From a bacterium (GTDB taxonomy: Bacteria; Zixibacteria; MSB-5A5; WJJR01): DNA of 45,686 nt. Position numbers and translations under genes: made by a program. The notes under the pieces are model-generated. The model worked only from the letters and a program-made list of their open reading frames with translations, ran no database searches and was not told the origin of the DNA. Location: the NCBI GenBank assembly GCA_035559435.1, contig DATMBC010000010.1, positions 1 through 45,686 of the forward strand. The letters run 5' to 3'. Below, in pieces: positions 35,358 to 44,993 of the stretch (the first letter of the stretch is position 1; every line of letters begins with the position of its first letter).

Positions 35358-36521
35358 ATGTATCGTTTCAACGTCGATGACCGCCAGCAGCCAATCCGCG
35401 ATATGGTTCGCGCCTTCGCGGAAAAGGAAATCACGCCTGTCGCGGCCGCCATGGATCGCATGCCCGAGCCGATCAAGTTCCCCGTTGACTACTATCGCAA
35501 ACTCGCCAAACAGGGCTTCATCGGATTCCCGCTGCCCAGGGAGTATGGCGGCACCGGTCATTCCTCGATCGAATACTGCACCCTCTGCGAAGAGCTGACC
35601 TTCTGGGATCCGCCGACCTGCCTGTTGGCGGCGGTCGCCGTGCTGGCGACCGAGCCGATCTGGCACTTCGCCAATGAGGAACAAAAGAAGAAGTACATCC
35701 CCCGCATCGTGACCGGCGAGATCATTCCCGCGTTCGCGTTGACCGAGCCCAACGCGGGCTCCGACGCGGCCAATCAGAGCACCGAGGCGGTGCTCGACAA
35801 CGGCGAGTGGGTGATCAACGGCGAGAAGATCTTTATCATGCACGGCGACGTGGCCAACCTCTACGTCGTCTTCGGCAAGATCAACGAGCCGGGCGTGCGC
35901 CACAAAATTTCCGCCTGGATCGTCGAGGACAACGGCCACAACGGCATCCGCAAGGAAGTGCTGCAGTACAAGATGGGCATGCGCGCGGCGACCACCGGAC
36001 GCGTCTGGTTCAACAACACGCGCGTGCCGCAGTCGGCCCTGCTGGGCGAAGTCGACAAGGGCTTTCGTTACGCGATGGCGACGCTCGATTCGGCCCGCAT
36101 CGGGGTGGCGGCGCAGGGGCTGGGGATCGCCGAGCGCGCGCTCGAGGAGTCGATCAACTACGCCAAGTCGCGCAAGGTCTTCGGCGAGCCGTTGGCCTCG
36201 AAGCAGGCGATCCAGTGGATGATCGCCGACATGCAGACGCGCACTGAAGCCGCCCGCGGGTTGGCCTACCGCGCCGCCATGCTCCAGGACAAGGGCGCCA
36301 AGTTCGGGTTGGAGGCCTCGATGGCGAAGTTGTACTGCACCGAGACCGCCAACTTCTGCGTCGATCGCGCCATGCAGATTCACGCCGGCTACGGGTACAT
36401 CGGCGAATTCTCGATGATCGAAAAATTGTATCGCGACCAGCGGATCACCGAAATCTATGAGGGCACGTCGGAAATCCAGCGCCTGGTCATCGCCGCCGCG
36501 ATGCTGCGCGATCCGGCGTAG
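35358..36521 (+). CDS. Acyl-CoA dehydrogenase
   Basis: The 387-residue FAD enzyme has the family signatures FALTEPNAGSDAANQ, a GEKIFIMHGDVANLYVVF core strand, QIHAGYGYIGEFSMIEKLYRD and IYEGTSEIQRL. The catalytic base is E368 in YEGT, as in short/medium-chain dehydrogenases. It makes the first double bond in oxidation of a short or branched acyl-CoA and hands electrons to ETF (an etfA is at 202). The exact chain length cannot be read, but the propionyl/methylmalonyl setting suggests a short-chain or branched substrate. GGAGGG lies about 10 bases before the ATG. Confidence 0.94.
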   Translation: MYRFNVDDRQQPIRDMVRAFAEKEITPVAAAMDRMPEPIKFPVDYYRKLAKQGFIGFPLPREYGGTGHSSIEYCTLCEELTFWDPPTCLLAAVAVLATEPIWHFANEEQKKKYIPRIVTGEIIPAFALTEPNAGSDAANQSTEAVLDNGEWVINGEKIFIMHGDVANLYVVFGKINEPGVRHKISAWIVEDNGHNGIRKEVLQYKMGMRAATTGRVWFNNTRVPQSALLGEVDKGFRYAMATLDSARIGVAAQGLGIAERALEESINYAKSRKVFGEPLASKQAIQWMIADMQTRTEAARGLAYRAAMLQDKGAKFGLEASMAKLYCTETANFCVDRAMQIHAGYGYIGEFSMIEKLYRDQRITEIYEGTSEIQRLVIAAAMLRDPA

Positions 36522-36538
36522 CGGTCAGTGAGGTTGCT

Positions 36539-37426
36539 ATGACGGCGGGGGACGGTCCGCAGCTGCAGTCGATCCGTCTGGGCGATTGGGACATCGCCGG
36601 GTTTGTCGAACGCCGCTTCGCGCTCGATGGCGGCACCATGTTCGGCGTCGTGCCGCGCATGATGTGGCAGAAGCTGATCCCGCCCGACGACGAAAACCGC
36701 GTGCCGCTGCAGGCCAATCTGTTCGTGGTCAAGACCGGCACGGCCGTGGTCCTGCTCGACACCGGCCTCGGCGACGCCCTCTCGAAGTTCGATATCCGTC
36801 TCTACGATCCCCGCGGGCCGTCGCGGATCAACGAATCGCTGGCGGCCCTCGGCGTTCATCCCACGGAAGTGACGCACGTTATCTTCACGCACCTGCATAC
36901 CGATCACTCCAACGGCGCATTTGCCGGCGATCCCGACGCTCCGCGTCTCCGTTTCCCGAACGCCGATTTCTTTGTCCAGCGCGACGAGTGGGAGGACGCG
37001 ACCCACCCCGACGAGCGCACCAGCGCCGTCTACATCCAGCACCGGCTGCGCGCGCTGGAGGAATCGGGCCAGTTGCACCTGCTCGACGGCGACATCGACA
37101 TCATTCCCGGCGTCCGCGTGGTAAAAACCGGCGGGCACACCCGCGGCCACCAGGGGGTACGCGTCACCCGCGGCGACGACCGCTTTTTCTACTACGCCGA
37201 TATCATCCCGTCGCGCTTCCATCTCAAAGGCGCCTATGTCGCGGCCGTCGACATGTTCCCGATGGACACAATGAAGGCCAAAAAGAAGCTGCTGGCCGAC
37301 GCGCTCGATCCGCGCACGATCATCGGTTTTGACCACGACACGACGATCATGTTCGGACGTCTGGTGCAGAAGGAAAAGTGGCTGGATGTCGAGCCCGTGC
37401 CGGGCACCAACGCGACCACCGCATGA
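36539..37426 (+). CDS. MBL-fold metallo-hydrolase
   Basis: The 295-residue product has the binuclear zinc site of metallo-beta-lactamase-fold enzymes: H118-L-H120-T-D122-H123, then GGHTRGH with H200, D221 in [11 protein letters not shown], and H-containing GFDHDTT near the end. It starts 17 bases after the acyl-CoA dehydrogenase stop and ends 25 bases before the carboxylase beta gene. The layout resembles thioesterase- or lactonase-type MBL proteins; a thioester substrate would fit this operon, but the specificity is not visible. Confidence 0.85.
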   Translation: MTAGDGPQLQSIRLGDWDIAGFVERRFALDGGTMFGVVPRMMWQKLIPPDDENRVPLQANLFVVKTGTAVVLLDTGLGDALSKFDIRLYDPRGPSRINESLAALGVHPTEVTHVIFTHLHTDHSNGAFAGDPDAPRLRFPNADFFVQRDEWEDATHPDERTSAVYIQHRLRALEESGQLHLLDGDIDIIPGVRVVKTGGHTRGHQGVRVTRGDDRFFYYADIIPSRFHLKGAYVAAVDMFPMDTMKAKKKLLADALDPRTIIGFDHDTTIMFGRLVQKEKWLDVEPVPGTNATTA

Positions 37427-37451
37427 CAATCCATCGTTGGGAGTCAGACCG

Positions 37452-39002
37452 ATGAACAAACCCACACCGATCGAACGACTTCATGAGATGCGGGCCCTGG
37501 CCGCCGAGCCGGGCGGGGCGCAGCGCGCCGCCGCCCAGCGCGCCAAAGGCAAACTGCTGGCCCGCGAGCGGCTCGAAATCCTCCTCGATGAAGGCAGCTT
37601 CGAAGAACTGGACCGCTTCGTCACCCACCGCTCCACCGACTTCGGACTGGCCGACCAGCGCCCCCTGGGCGACGGCGTCGTCACCGGTTCGGGACGGATC
37701 GAGGGACGCCCGGTCTATGTCTTCAGCCAGGACTTCACCGTCTTCGGCGGCACCCTGGCCGAAGGCCACGCGCGCAAGATATGCAAGATCATGGACATGG
37801 CGCTGAAGACCGGCGTGCCCGTCATCGGACTCAATGATTCCGGCGGCGCGCGTATCCAGGAGGGCGTGGTCTCGCTCGGCGGCTATGCCGACATCTTCCT
37901 GCGCAACACCCTTTGCTCAGGGGTGATTCCACAGATTTCGCTCATCATGGGTCCCTGCGCCGGCGGCGCGGTCTACTCGCCGGCGATCACCGACTTCATT
38001 TTGATGGTGCGCGGCACCTCGTACATGTTTGTGACCGGACCGAATGTCGTGAAGACCGTCACCCACGAGGAAATCGATTTCGAGGGATTGGGCGGCGCGC
38101 AGGTCTGCGCCGAAAAAAGCGGCATCGCCCACCTGGTCGCCGACAACGACGCCGAGGTCCTGCTCCTGACGCGCAAGCTGTTCAGTTTCCTGCCGCAGAA
38201 CAACCTCGACACGCCGCCGCGCCGCAAGTCCGATGATCCGCCCGACCGCGCCGACGCCGAACTGGACAACGTCGTGCCGCTGGATCCCAACAAGCCCTAC
38301 GACATCAAGGAAGTCATCACCCGCGTGGTTGATGACGGCGAGTTCCTCGAGATCCAGCCGGACTACGCGGGCAACATCGTGGTGGGCTACGCCCGGCTTG
38401 CCGGACGTGCCGTCGGGATTGTCGCCAATCAGCCCGCGGTTCTGGCCGGCGTGCTCGACATTTCCTCGTCGATTAAGGGCGCGCGCTTTGTGCGCACCTG
38501 CGATGCCTTCAACATTCCGCTGGTCGTATTCGAGGATGTCCCGGGGTTCCTGCCCGGTGTCGCCCAGGAACACGGCGGGATCATCAAGCACGGGGCCAAG
38601 CTGCTCTATGCCTTCTGTGAGGCGACGGTGCCCAAGGTCACCGTCATCACGCGCAAGGCCTATGGCGGCGCTTACGACGTCATGAACTCGAAGCACGTCC
38701 GCGGCGATTACAATGTCGCCTGGCCGACCGCCGAAATCGCGGTCATGGGCCCCAAGGGCGCCGCCGAGATCATTTTCCGCAAGGAAATCGCGGCGGCCAA
38801 GGACCCCGCGGCCGAGACCGAACGTCTGGCCGAAGAGTACCGCGCCAAGTTTGCCAACCCGTATGTTGCGGCCCAGTATGGCTATATCGACGATGTCATC
38901 GAGCCGCGGGAAACCCGGGCGCGCCTGATTCGCGCCCTGGACATCATCGAGACCAAGCGCGAGCAGAACCCGCCGAAAAAACACGGCAACATTCCGCTGT
39001 GA
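37452..39002 (+). CDS. pccB: Acyl-CoA (propionyl-CoA) carboxylase beta subunit
   Basis: The 516-residue carboxyltransferase has both crotonase-fold halves: [19 protein letters not shown] in the N-terminal half with [16 protein letters not shown], and [19 protein letters not shown] with [16 protein letters not shown] in the C-terminal half. These bind acyl-CoA and carboxybiotin. It transfers CO2 from biotin to propionyl-CoA (or acetyl-CoA). The D at the known specificity position (around the second oxyanion region) was not evaluated, so propionyl is inferred from the mutase and epimerase nearby. It forms a set with the biotin carboxylase and carrier genes downstream. Confidence 0.93.
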   Translation: MNKPTPIERLHEMRALAAEPGGAQRAAAQRAKGKLLARERLEILLDEGSFEELDRFVTHRSTDFGLADQRPLGDGVVTGSGRIEGRPVYVFSQDFTVFGGTLAEGHARKICKIMDMALKTGVPVIGLNDSGGARIQEGVVSLGGYADIFLRNTLCSGVIPQISLIMGPCAGGAVYSPAITDFILMVRGTSYMFVTGPNVVKTVTHEEIDFEGLGGAQVCAEKSGIAHLVADNDAEVLLLTRKLFSFLPQNNLDTPPRRKSDDPPDRADAELDNVVPLDPNKPYDIKEVITRVVDDGEFLEIQPDYAGNIVVGYARLAGRAVGIVANQPAVLAGVLDISSSIKGARFVRTCDAFNIPLVVFEDVPGFLPGVAQEHGGIIKHGAKLLYAFCEATVPKVTVITRKAYGGAYDVMNSKHVRGDYNVAWPTAEIAVMGPKGAAEIIFRKEIAAAKDPAAETERLAEEYRAKFANPYVAAQYGYIDDVIEPRETRARLIRALDIIETKREQNPPKKHGNIPL

Positions 39003-39015
39003 TGACAACGCCGCG

Positions 39016-39039
39016 CGGACGTATCGCCGGCGACGTCCG
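39016..39039. repeat. Intercistronic hairpin between pccB and accC
   Basis: CGGACGT / ACGTCCG (7-base arms, loop ATCGCCGGCG) lies in the 107-base gap. No T-run. It may stabilise or process the polycistronic mRNA. Confidence 0.4.
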
Positions 39040-39109
39040 GCGGCCGAGGGCGCCCGAACGCCGCTGACCGGCTGTAACAAGCATTCGATCCGCATAGGGG
39101 AGCCGCATC

Positions 39110-40657
39110 ATGCGCCGTGTACTGATCGCCAACCGTGGAGAGATCGCCGTCCGGGTCATCCGCGCCTGCCGACGCTATGGCATCGAGTCGGTGGCGGTCT
39201 ATTCCGATGCCGATCGCGCCGCCCTCCACGTGCGCATGGCCGATCACGCCTACCATCTGGGCGCGCCGCCGCCCAGCGAAAGCTACCTGAACGTCGACAT
39301 GATCATCGCCACCGCCAGGAAAGCCGGCGCCGATGCGATTCACCCCGGCTATGGCTTCCTGTCGGAGAATGCGGCCTTTGCCCAGCGGGTGGTCGATGAG
39401 GGACTGATCTGGATTGGCCCGCCGCCCTCGGCGATCTCGCTGATGGGCGACAAGATTGCCGCCCGGCGTCTCATGCGGCACTCGGGGGTGCCGGTCGTCC
39501 CCGGATCTGATTCGCCGATCGAGGATCCCGCGCAGGCATTGCGCGCGGCGCAGCAGGCCGGTTTCCCGATCCTGCTGAAAGCCGTGGCCGGCGGCGGCGG
39601 CAAGGGCATGCGCATGGTCGAGCGTCCCGAGGACTGGAACGACGCCTTCGAGGGCGCCCGCCGCGAAGCCCAGCGCGCCTTTGGCGATGGACGCATGTTT
39701 TGGGAAAAATACGTCCAGCGCCCCCACCATGTCGAAATCCAGGTGCTCGGCGGGCCGTATGGACGCGCCATCTCGCTGTTTGAGCGGGAATGCTCGATCC
39801 AACGGCGGCATCAGAAGGTCATCGAGGAATCGCCGTCGCCGCTGATGACCGATGATCTGCGCGCCCGCATGTCGCGCGCGGCGGTGGCCGCCGCCGAGGC
39901 CTGTGGCTATGTCAGCGCCGGCACCGTCGAGTTCCTCGTCGACAACGACCGCAATTTCTATTTCCTCGAGATGAACACCCGGCTGCAGGTCGAACACCCG
40001 GTCACCGAAGCCGTCACCGGCGTCGACCTGGTGATCGAGCAGTTCCGCATCGCCTCGGGGGTGCAATGGACCCCGCCGGCGATACCGGAACGGCCGTTCG
40101 GGCACGCCATGGAGTTTCGCATCTACGCCGAAGATCCGGAGAACAACTTCCTGCCGACGCCGGGGCGGCTGGCGGTCTACCGTCAGCCGCAGGGGCCGGG
40201 TGTGCGCGTCGACTCCGGCGTCTATTCGGGCTATACCGTGCCCATCTACTATGACCCGATGATTTCGAAACTGGTGGTTTGGGGACGAGACCGCGAGGAG
40301 ACCATGGCGCGCGCTTCGGCGGCGCTGGAGGAGTATCAAATCGTCGGCGTGGTCTCGACCATCGAGTTCCACCGCCGCATCCTGGTGCATCCCGAGTTCC
40401 GCAAGGGCAATACGACCACCGACTTCATCTCCCGCTACCTCGGCGAGTTCAAGCCGGTGCCGATTCATTCCGATGGCGTCGCCAACGCCATCGCACTGGC
40501 CGCCGCGCTCTATACGCGCAATAAGGCGGAGCGGCACGCCCCGGTCACCCGCGACGGCGTTGCGGTGGAGGCATCCAACTGGCTGCGACAGGGACGGGTT
40601 GAATCAACCCTGCGCTGGCCCATGGCGCACCAGGGACCCACGGTGAGGAGTCTATGA
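39110..40657 (+). CDS. accC: Biotin carboxylase subunit of acyl-CoA carboxylase
   Basis: The 515-residue product has the biotin-carboxylase fold: RVLIANRGEIAVRVIRAC at the start, an ATP-grasp glycine loop AGGGGKGM at 160-167 with K157 and K165, the HHVEIQVLGG stretch, the active-site EMNTRLQVEHPVTE, and FRIYAEDPENNFLP. It makes carboxybiotin from ATP and bicarbonate. At 515 residues it is longer than the typical 450; the extra C-terminal tail (about 460-515) matches that of propionyl-CoA-type alpha chains but stops short of the biotin domain, which is encoded separately by the overlapping next gene. AGGGGAGCC precedes the ATG. Confidence 0.94.
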   Translation: MRRVLIANRGEIAVRVIRACRRYGIESVAVYSDADRAALHVRMADHAYHLGAPPPSESYLNVDMIIATARKAGADAIHPGYGFLSENAAFAQRVVDEGLIWIGPPPSAISLMGDKIAARRLMRHSGVPVVPGSDSPIEDPAQALRAAQQAGFPILLKAVAGGGGKGMRMVERPEDWNDAFEGARREAQRAFGDGRMFWEKYVQRPHHVEIQVLGGPYGRAISLFERECSIQRRHQKVIEESPSPLMTDDLRARMSRAAVAAAEACGYVSAGTVEFLVDNDRNFYFLEMNTRLQVEHPVTEAVTGVDLVIEQFRIASGVQWTPPAIPERPFGHAMEFRIYAEDPENNFLPTPGRLAVYRQPQGPGVRVDSGVYSGYTVPIYYDPMISKLVVWGRDREETMARASAALEEYQIVGVVSTIEFHRRILVHPEFRKGNTTTDFISRYLGEFKPVPIHSDGVANAIALAAALYTRNKAERHAPVTRDGVAVEASNWLRQGRVESTLRWPMAHQGPTVRSL

Positions 40658-41160
40658 AAGGTTATATCGCTGAAATCGGAGACGACCGCATCAGGATCGA
40701 ATTTCCTCCCGAAGACCATCGGGTGATCCTCAATGGTCGCCCGGTCGAGTACTCTCACGCCTGGATCGGCGGCACCGGACACAACCTGCACCTGATCGTC
40801 AACGGCCGCTCCTATGATCTGCGCGTGGAAGAGGAAGAGGGGCGTTTGGCGCTGACTTACGTCGGCAATCGCTATCACTGCACCGTGCTTGATGAACGGC
40901 TGGCCGATCTGCAGCGGCGCGCTGGCCTCTCCGATCGCCCCGCCGGACGCACCGTGGTCAAGGCGCCGATGCCCGGATTGGTCGTGAAAGTCCTCGTCGA
41001 GGCGGGCGCGCAGGTGCAGAAGGGCGACCGGCTCCTGGTGCTCGAGGCGATGAAGATGGAAAACGATGTCAAGGCGCCGCGCGCCGGACGCGTATTATCC
41101 TTGTCGGTCAACGCCGGCCAGGCGGTCGAAGGCGGGCGTGAACTGGCGGTCATTGAATAG
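40654..41160 (+). CDS. Biotin carboxyl carrier subunit
   Basis: The 168-residue product ends in a biotinyl domain with EAMKMEN, where K134 is the biotinylated lysine, preceded by VKAPMPGLVVKVLV. The N-terminal about 85 residues (MKGYIAEIGDDRIRIEF ... GRSYDLRVEEEEG) resemble the linker (BT) domain that joins biotin carboxylase and carrier in propionyl-CoA carboxylase alpha chains. The start ATGA overlaps the accC stop, so the pair looks like an alpha chain split in two, translationally coupled. Confidence 0.93.
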   Translation: MKGYIAEIGDDRIRIEFPPEDHRVILNGRPVEYSHAWIGGTGHNLHLIVNGRSYDLRVEEEEGRLALTYVGNRYHCTVLDERLADLQRRAGLSDRPAGRTVVKAPMPGLVVKVLVEAGAQVQKGDRLLVLEAMKMENDVKAPRAGRVLSLSVNAGQAVEGGRELAVIE

Positions 41161-41176
41161 AACAGGATGGATTCAT

Positions 41177-42076
41177 ATGCGCATCTTCGTCACCGGCGCC
41201 ACCGGATACATCGGCATGAACGTTGCGCTTGCGCTGCGGCGCGCCGGCCATGAGGTCTGGGGACTGGTGCGTTCGGCGGAGAAGGGCGTTAAGCTGACCC
41301 GGCATGAGATTCATCCGGTTGTCGGCGCCCTCGACAACATCACCGGCTTCCTTGACGCCGCCGCCCGCTGTTCGGTCATCGTGCACGCCGCCGAGGACAA
41401 GACCGACAACGAGCGGCTCGACCACCAGTGCCTCGAGGCATTCCTCCAGATCGCCGGCAAGGGGCCGCAACCCAAGACGCTGGTCTACACCAGCGGCGTC
41501 TGGGTCTACGGCGACACCGGCAATGCGCTGATCGATGAGACCGCGCCGCTCAACCCGGTCAAACTCAAGCCATGGCGCCCCGCGCATGAGGAGATGGTGC
41601 TCAAGGCCGGCAACCTGCGCGGCATCGTCATCCGTCCGGGGTGTGTCTACGGTCGGCAGGGCGGGATGACCGGACTCTGGTTCAAGGGGCCCTCCGAAGG
41701 CAAACCGCCGCTGGTCGTCGGCGATGGACGCAACCGCTGGTCGATGATCCATGTCGACGACGTCGCCTCCGGTTACGTGAAGGCCGTGGAGAGCGGACGG
41801 TCGTCGGACATCTTCAACCTGACCGACCGCTCGCGCCACACCGTGCTGGAACTGGCCACCGCCGCGGCGCGTGCCGCCGGCTACCAAGGGACGATCCCGA
41901 CCATGCCGATGGAGGAGGCGCGCGCCAAATTCGGCCTGTTCGCCGATTGCCTCGCGCTGGATCAGCACATCGACTCGCGCAAGGCCGTGCGTGTGCTCGG
42001 CTGGCATCCGCGTCACGGCGGCTTTCTCGATGCCGTCAGCACCTATTACCAGGCCTGGAAGGCCTATCAGGGTTGA
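41177..42076 (+). CDS. Atypical extended-SDR (NAD-dependent epimerase/dehydratase-like) protein
   Basis: The 299-residue product has the nucleotide-binding GATGYIG near residue 7-13 and the downstream WSMIHVDDVASGYV common in this family. The catalytic YxxxK of classical SDRs is replaced: the aligned segment KPWRPAHEEMVL has W133 and H137 in place of Tyr and Lys. Dehydrogenase or epimerase chemistry by the standard route is therefore unlikely; it may be an atypical SDR with another catalytic pair or a binding role. It lies between the biotin carrier gene and the second mutase gene, with AGGATGG before the ATG, in an operon for propionyl-CoA use. Confidence 0.8.
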   Translation: MRIFVTGATGYIGMNVALALRRAGHEVWGLVRSAEKGVKLTRHEIHPVVGALDNITGFLDAAARCSVIVHAAEDKTDNERLDHQCLEAFLQIAGKGPQPKTLVYTSGVWVYGDTGNALIDETAPLNPVKLKPWRPAHEEMVLKAGNLRGIVIRPGCVYGRQGGMTGLWFKGPSEGKPPLVVGDGRNRWSMIHVDDVASGYVKAVESGRSSDIFNLTDRSRHTVLELATAAARAAGYQGTIPTMPMEEARAKFGLFADCLALDQHIDSRKAVRVLGWHPRHGGFLDAVSTYYQAWKAYQG

Positions 42077-42085
42077 GCGCCGCCC

Positions 42086-43681
42086 ATGGACGATAAACCA
42101 AAAGCCCCGCCCACCACGTCCTCCGGAATTCCCATTGCGCCGCTCTACGATCGCTGGCCCGATGGTTTCGATCCATCGCGTGATCTCGGCGTCCCCGGCC
42201 ATTACCCCTTCACGCGTGGCATCTACGAGGGCATGTACACCCGGCGCCTGTGGACCATGCGCCAGTACGCCGGATTCGGCACCGCGCGCGAATCCAACGC
42301 CCGCTATCGCCATCTGCTTGCGCAGGGGCAGACCGGGCTGTCGATTGCTTTCGATCTGCCCACGCAGATGGGCTACGACTCCGACCACCGCCTGGCGCGC
42401 GGCGAAGTCGGCCGCACCGGCGTCGCCATCGACGGACTCTGGGACATGGAAGTCCTCCTCGATCAGATTCCGCTCGAACAGGTGTCGATCTCGATGACCA
42501 TCAACGCGACCGCCGCCATCCTGCTGGCGCTGGTGGTCGCGGTCGCCAAACGGCGGGGTGTGCCCCTCGACGGGCTCTCCGGCACCATCCAGAACGACAT
42601 CCTGAAGGAGTACATCGCCCGCGGCACTTACATCTATCCGCCGAAGCCGTCGATGCGGCTGATTGCCGACACGATCCGTTATTGCCACGCGACCCTGCCG
42701 CGCTGGAACCCGATTTCGATTTCCGGCTACCATATCCGCGAGGCCGGTTCCACCGCGGCGCAGGAGATCGCCTTCACCTTGGCCAATGGCATCGCCTACG
42801 TTGACAACGCGCGCGCCGCCGGGTTGGAGGTGGATGATTTCGCCCCGCGGCTGTCGTTCTTCCTGAACGCGCACAAGAATCTGTTCGAGGAAATCGCCAA
42901 GTTCCGCTGCGCCCGCCGCCTCTGGGCCCGGATCATGAAGGAACGCTACGGCGCGCGGAAAGCCGAGTCGATGCGCTTCCGCTTCCACACACAGACCGCC
43001 GGCTCCACGCTCACCGCCCAGCAGCCGCTGGTCAACGTTCCGCGCGTCACGCTGCAGGCGCTGGCGGCCGTTCTCGGCGGCACGCAGTCGCTGCACACCA
43101 ACGCCTACGACGAAGCGCTCGCGCTTCCGACCGCCGAATCGGCCGAGCTGGCGCTGCGCACCCAGCAAGTGATCGCCTATGAGTCCGGCGCCGTCGAGAC
43201 CGCCGACCCGCTCGCCGGCTCGTTCTTCATCGAATCACTGACCAACGAACTCGAAACGCGGGTGACCGCCCTGCTCGACGCGGTCGATAAACTCGGCGGC
43301 GCGGTCGCCGCCGTCGAAACGGGGTACTTTGCCCGCGAAATTGAGCGCTCTGCCGTCGACTACCAGCGACGCATCGAAAGTGGCGAGATGACCGTCGTCG
43401 GGGTCAATCGCTTCGTCAAAGACGAGACCGCGACGATTGCCATCGCCCAGCTGGATCCGGCGTTGGAGCGCGAGCAATGCGCGCGCCTGGCCGCCGCCCG
43501 CGCCGGCCGCGATGCGGCGCAGGTTGCCGGCGCGCTGGCGCAACTGGAGACGCTGGCGCGCGGCGACGGCCATCTGATGCCGCAAATCGTCGCCTGCGTC
43601 GAGGCACAGGCCACTCTCGGCGAGATCGCCGACACGCTCCGCGCAGTCTGGGGAGAATACCAACGCGCCCAAGGCGGGTGA
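42086..43681 (+). CDS. Methylmalonyl-CoA mutase large subunit (Tyr/Arg type)
   Basis: The 531-residue product is a B12-dependent mutase catalytic barrel without a B12 domain. It aligns with the protein at 27725 throughout but is clearly diverged. The specificity positions are Y61 (42266-42268, MRQYAGFG) and R179 (42620-42622, [10 protein letters not shown]), 118 residues apart, as Tyr89 and Arg207 in methylmalonyl-CoA mutase, where the arginine binds the substrate carboxylate. It converts (R)-methylmalonyl-CoA to succinyl-CoA. Unlike the other copy, no B12-binding subunit gene is next to it; the only candidate in the window is at 30315. The epimerase gene follows after 55 bases. Confidence 0.9.
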   Translation: MDDKPKAPPTTSSGIPIAPLYDRWPDGFDPSRDLGVPGHYPFTRGIYEGMYTRRLWTMRQYAGFGTARESNARYRHLLAQGQTGLSIAFDLPTQMGYDSDHRLARGEVGRTGVAIDGLWDMEVLLDQIPLEQVSISMTINATAAILLALVVAVAKRRGVPLDGLSGTIQNDILKEYIARGTYIYPPKPSMRLIADTIRYCHATLPRWNPISISGYHIREAGSTAAQEIAFTLANGIAYVDNARAAGLEVDDFAPRLSFFLNAHKNLFEEIAKFRCARRLWARIMKERYGARKAESMRFRFHTQTAGSTLTAQQPLVNVPRVTLQALAAVLGGTQSLHTNAYDEALALPTAESAELALRTQQVIAYESGAVETADPLAGSFFIESLTNELETRVTALLDAVDKLGGAVAAVETGYFAREIERSAVDYQRRIESGEMTVVGVNRFVKDETATIAIAQLDPALEREQCARLAAARAGRDAAQVAGALAQLETLARGDGHLMPQIVACVEAQATLGEIADTLRAVWGEYQRAQGG

Positions 43682-43736
43682 CTGCCGACCCCGTCTGTCA
43701 AACCCGACCGTCCGTCCCTTCTGGAAGGAGACCAGG

Positions 43737-44147
43737 ATGCTTAAGAAGATCGCCCATATCTCGATTGCCGTCACCAACCTCGATCGCGCCTGCGCCTTCT
43801 ATCACGATGTCATGGGCGGCGAGATCACCGACCGTCACCGTGTCGACGACCAGAAGGTGGAGGTCGCCTTCGTCAACTTCTCCGCGGGCACCAAGATCGA
43901 GCTGATCGCGCCCACCCGGGAGGATTCGCCGGTCGGGCGGTTTCTGGCCAAGCATGGCCCCGGCATCCACCACATCTGTTTCGAGACCGACAACATCGAA
44001 AAGCAGATGGCCTTCCTGTCCGATCACGGCGTGAAACTGATCGACGCCGCCCCCCGTCGCGGGGCCGAGCACGACAAGATCGCGTTCGTGCACCCGTCCT
44101 CGGCGCTTGGCACGCTGATCGAATTGTCCGAGCCGCTGAAAAAATAG
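43737..44147 (+). CDS. mce: Methylmalonyl-CoA epimerase
   Basis: The 136-residue VOC-fold protein opens with LKKIAHISIAVTNLDRACAFY, with metal ligand H7, and continues with GPGIHHICFETDNI and ends in GTLIELSEP (ligand Glu). This is the standard pattern of methylmalonyl-CoA epimerase, which converts the (S) to the (R) isomer between propionyl-CoA carboxylase and the mutase. GAAGGAGACC precedes the ATG. Next to the Tyr/Arg-type mutase it completes the propionyl-CoA to succinyl-CoA route in this operon. Confidence 0.93.
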   Translation: MLKKIAHISIAVTNLDRACAFYHDVMGGEITDRHRVDDQKVEVAFVNFSAGTKIELIAPTREDSPVGRFLAKHGPGIHHICFETDNIEKQMAFLSDHGVKLIDAAPRRGAEHDKIAFVHPSSALGTLIELSEPLKK

Positions 44148-44229
44148 GCGACTTGCCGCTTTCCCGCAGGCACGACGGTCACAGTCGGCCATCGGGCTTC
44201 GACTTTGTGTCAAACGGTCCCCTGATGGG

Positions 44230-44259
44230 TTGATTTCGCCCGCTGCGCTCCTGTATCTT
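44230..44259 (+). promoter_or_regulatory. Candidate promoter for the CoA-transferase genes
   Basis: TTGATT (44230-44235), an 18-base gap and TATCTT (44254-44259), in the 135-base gap after the epimerase. GAGGGATGAGACG precedes the ATG at 44283. Confidence 0.4.
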
Positions 44260-44282
44260 CCCCGGCTCTGAGGGATGAGACG

Positions 44283-44987
44283 ATGAGCAAAGTCGTTGCC
44301 GATGCCCGCGAGGCGCTGTCGAAAGTGGATCTACGCGACGGAATGACCATCATGGCCGGCGGATTCGGTCTCTGTGGCATTCCGGAGAACCTGATCGCCG
44401 CCTTGCGCGACTCCGGCATCAAGAATCTCACCGTCATCAGCAACAACGCGGGCGTCGACGATTTTGGTCTGGGTTTGCTTCTGCAAACACGACAGATCCG
44501 CAAAATGATCTCCACCTATGTCGGCGAGAACGCGATCTTCGAGCAGCAATACTTGAACGGCGAATTGGAGATCGAATTTGTCCCGCAGGGCACCTTCGCC
44601 GAACGCATCCGCGCCGGCGGCGCCGGGATTCCGGGGTTTTACACTCCCACCGGTGTCGGTACGTTGGTGGCCGAAGGGAAGGAGACGCGGGTCATCGACG
44701 GGCGCGAGTATGTGCTCGAACGCGGCCTGACGGCCGACCTGTCGCTGATCAAGGCCTGGCGCGGGGATCCGCTCGGCAATCTGGTCTACCGCAAGACCGC
44801 GCGCAATTTCAACCCGATGATGGCCACCGCCGGGCGCATCACGCTGGCGGAAGTCGAGGAAATGGTTCCGGTCGGCGCGATCGATCCGGACCATGTGCAC
44901 ACACCCGGCATCTACGTTCACCATCTCTTCCAGGGCGTGCGCTACGAAAAGCGCATCGAACAGCGCACGACGCGTCCCCGTCCCTGA
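44283..44987 (+). CDS. 3-oxoacid CoA-transferase subunit A
   Basis: The 234-residue product is the alpha subunit of a family-I CoA-transferase (ScoA/AtoD type). Signatures: MAGGFGLCGIPENLI near the start (CoA-binding loop), ISNNAGVDDFGLG, EFVPQGTFAERIRAGGAGIPGF and VYRKTARNFNP. With subunit B it moves CoA between succinyl-CoA and a 3-oxo or other short acid. In this setting it could activate acetoacetate, butyrate or propionate with succinyl-CoA from the mutase. Substrate preference cannot be read from sequence. Confidence 0.92.
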   Translation: MSKVVADAREALSKVDLRDGMTIMAGGFGLCGIPENLIAALRDSGIKNLTVISNNAGVDDFGLGLLLQTRQIRKMISTYVGENAIFEQQYLNGELEIEFVPQGTFAERIRAGGAGIPGFYTPTGVGTLVAEGKETRVIDGREYVLERGLTADLSLIKAWRGDPLGNLVYRKTARNFNPMMATAGRITLAEVEEMVPVGAIDPDHVHTPGIYVHHLFQGVRYEKRIEQRTTRPRP

Positions 44988-44993
44988 GCCGCC

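Noticed and set aside
39003-39109. Possible small gene or riboswitch between pccB and accC
   Set aside because: Only a simple 7-base hairpin is visible; no conserved riboswitch core could be recognised.
41150-43168. 672-residue minus-strand frame across the SDR and mutase genes
   Set aside because: Antisense shadow of two well-supported plus-strand genes, with no start signal or motifs.
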